Positions 62,781-64,000 of a DNA stretch of 64,000 nucleotides are shown in pieces. Below the pieces are notes generated by a model. It had not been told where the DNA came from and did no database searches. It saw nothing but the letters and a program-made list of their open reading frames with translations. The translations under genes and the position numbers were made by a program. The stretch comes from Bostrychus sinensis (lineage: Eukaryota > Chordata > Actinopteri > Gobiiformes > Eleotridae), in NCBI GenBank assembly GCA_020698575.1, contig CM036252.1, positions 10,726,901-10,790,900 of the forward strand. Direction: 5' to 3'. The stretch's first letter is position 1, and each line of letters opens with the position of its first letter.

Positions 62781-62854
62781 AAATCAGGATGTGGCCAAAC
62801 CTGCGCACAAAGCTCCGAACACGATGGCAGCAGCTTTTGTCTGTGCGATGATTG
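62781..62854 (+). other. Exon-like segment with ATG and phase-1 donor
   Basis: Lies between an acceptor (TGTTCTGTAG) and a donor (G|GTAAGA). An ATG in good context (ACGATGG, at 62824) opens MAAAFVCAMI and continues across the donor in phase 1. It resembles a 5' coding exon with the start of a hydrophobic leader, but no downstream exon is in the remaining 1.1 kb. It may be a chance match. Confidence 0.3.
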
Positions 62855-63060
62855 GTAAGAAATATTGCTTTTTATGAACAATAGTATTATAAATTTTAAG
62901 TTCAGATAAGAAATAAGAAAATGCAGAGGTGTACCAGCTGTTTTAATTAAGAGACCACAGAGAAATGATCAGTTTCTCAGGTTTCCTGGTGAACTGAACA
63001 GTCTTCATCGTCAAATATTTCTCTTAATTTCCAAATAAAACAACAATTGTTTCTTTAGAG

Positions 63061-63632
63061 CAGTGTTTCTCAACCAGGGGTACGGGGACCCATAGGGGTA
63101 CGCGAGCACATTGCAGAGGATACTTTGTAATATTTCATAATCTATTTCAAACATAATTAGAAAATATATTTGCGATCTTTGTTTATTAAACTATGGAAAC
63201 TTATAAAAGACAAGCTTAAGTGTCTTACTGACTGTTTAAGCATTAATTAGTTAGTTAAATATTATTTTGTTACATATTTTAAAGTTTAATATCTTCCTTC
63301 AAAGGGGATTTATTCAAGGGATTTAAATTTTTCTTTGAGTTAAATTTATAATGGGTTTAAGATTAGTATTTTCTTTTAATTATTTTTTATTTTTTAAAGT
63401 TTATGAACATAACATATATAGTAAAATAAGAGTATATATTTTATTTTGAAGGCAGGCAGATTGTTATTATTTTTATCTTAAAAAATGCAGGAAAATGCGT
63501 AATTACTATAGGTTTTATGTTTTTTTATGGCTACTTTTTGCAGAATCATCCACACATGTGAGTGAGGGGGGACTCAGGGTTTGACCAAAAGCCCAGGGGG
63601 TACACAAAACAAAAAAAGGTTAGGAACCACTG
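63061..63632. mobile_element. Non-autonomous hAT element with 8-bp target duplication
   Basis: Starts CAGTGTTTCTCAACC and ends GGTTAGGAACCACTG, which pair at 12 of 15 positions. The 8-bp direct repeat CTTTAGAG flanks it at 63053-63060 and 63633-63640. The 572-bp interior is AT-rich and non-coding, with GGGGTACG and GGGGGTACAC near the two ends. Confidence 0.92.
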
Positions 63633-63640
63633 CTTTAGAG

Positions 63641-64000
63641 CGTCACATTAAAGGTCTTATATTATGCTTTTATCAGGCTTTTTGAAATAGTGTTGGACTC
63701 CTTTGCATTAGCATTTTACACTTTATAATTTAAAAAAATGTGTATGTATGAAAAACACTTACTACCTAAACAGAGGTCATCATCATGTTTTGACTAAAGA
63801 ATGTTCAAATATCAGTATTTAGTGGAATAACCCTGGTGTGTAAGCACAGGTCTTGCTCTCCACCAGTTTTTCACATGTGCTCATAATACACAGTGACTCT
63901 TCTGTAGTGAGGACAGGAGGAGGGGGTACGACCTGTGTTGGAATTGTCCTGGAGTTGTAATAGCTCAGCCTTTTCTACTTTCTTTTTGAAAGCTGGACAG
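63641..64000. other. No feature recognised
   Basis: The last 360 bp contain no coding region, splice-bounded exon or repeat terminus that I can support. Confidence 0.5.

Overview
The window looks like nuclear DNA of a teleost fish, probably a percomorph. It has split genes with GT-AG introns, an AIG1/GIMAP immune GTPase gene, a butyrophilin/B7-like Ig receptor gene, and a transposon load typical of ray-finned fish: BEL/Pao LTR elements, RTE- and L1/Tx1-type LINEs, Tc1 transposons, hAT non-autonomous elements and tRNA-headed SINEs. No rRNA gene, CRISPR array or bacterial feature is visible. All gene models are read by eye from splice signals, codon phase and protein motifs.

Layout. 1-2702: 3' half of a BEL/Pao retrotransposon with its 3' LTR. 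2.7-3.7 kb: a satellite of about 363 bp. 4-11 kb: hAT-derived and simple repeats. 11.2-13.8 kb: a plus-strand gene for a single-V-domain transmembrane Ig receptor (five coding exons, leader exon not found). 14.6-15.6 kb: a 5'-truncated RTE LINE. 17.7 kb: an orphan leader-type exon followed by a 1 kb, 29-bp minisatellite. 19-26 kb: repeats, including a TIR-bounded element with a gene-like interior and strong palindromes. 26.4-57.6 kb: one minus-strand GIMAP8-like gene in five exons. Its introns hold a 3 kb RTE LINE, two Tc1 elements, a BEL/Pao element split by a LINE that is itself split by a Tc1, several hAT elements, and an L1/Tx1 LINE carrying a solo LTR and an RTE fragment. 57.6-64 kb: LINE and SINE remnants, a dispersed repeat and a hAT element, plus one exon-like segment.

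The two supported host genes both belong to immune families. The GIMAP-like protein would be a cytosolic GTPase of 1,295 residues with four AIG1 modules, two of which have lost the P-loop, and a long charged coiled coil. The Ig receptor would sit at the cell surface. Nothing in the sequence shows that they act together. The most interesting points are the all-phase-1 exon architecture and degenerate GTPase modules of the GIMAP gene, the displaced leader exon of the Ig gene, and the transposon stratigraphy, where several insertions can be dated relative to one another by intact target-site duplications.
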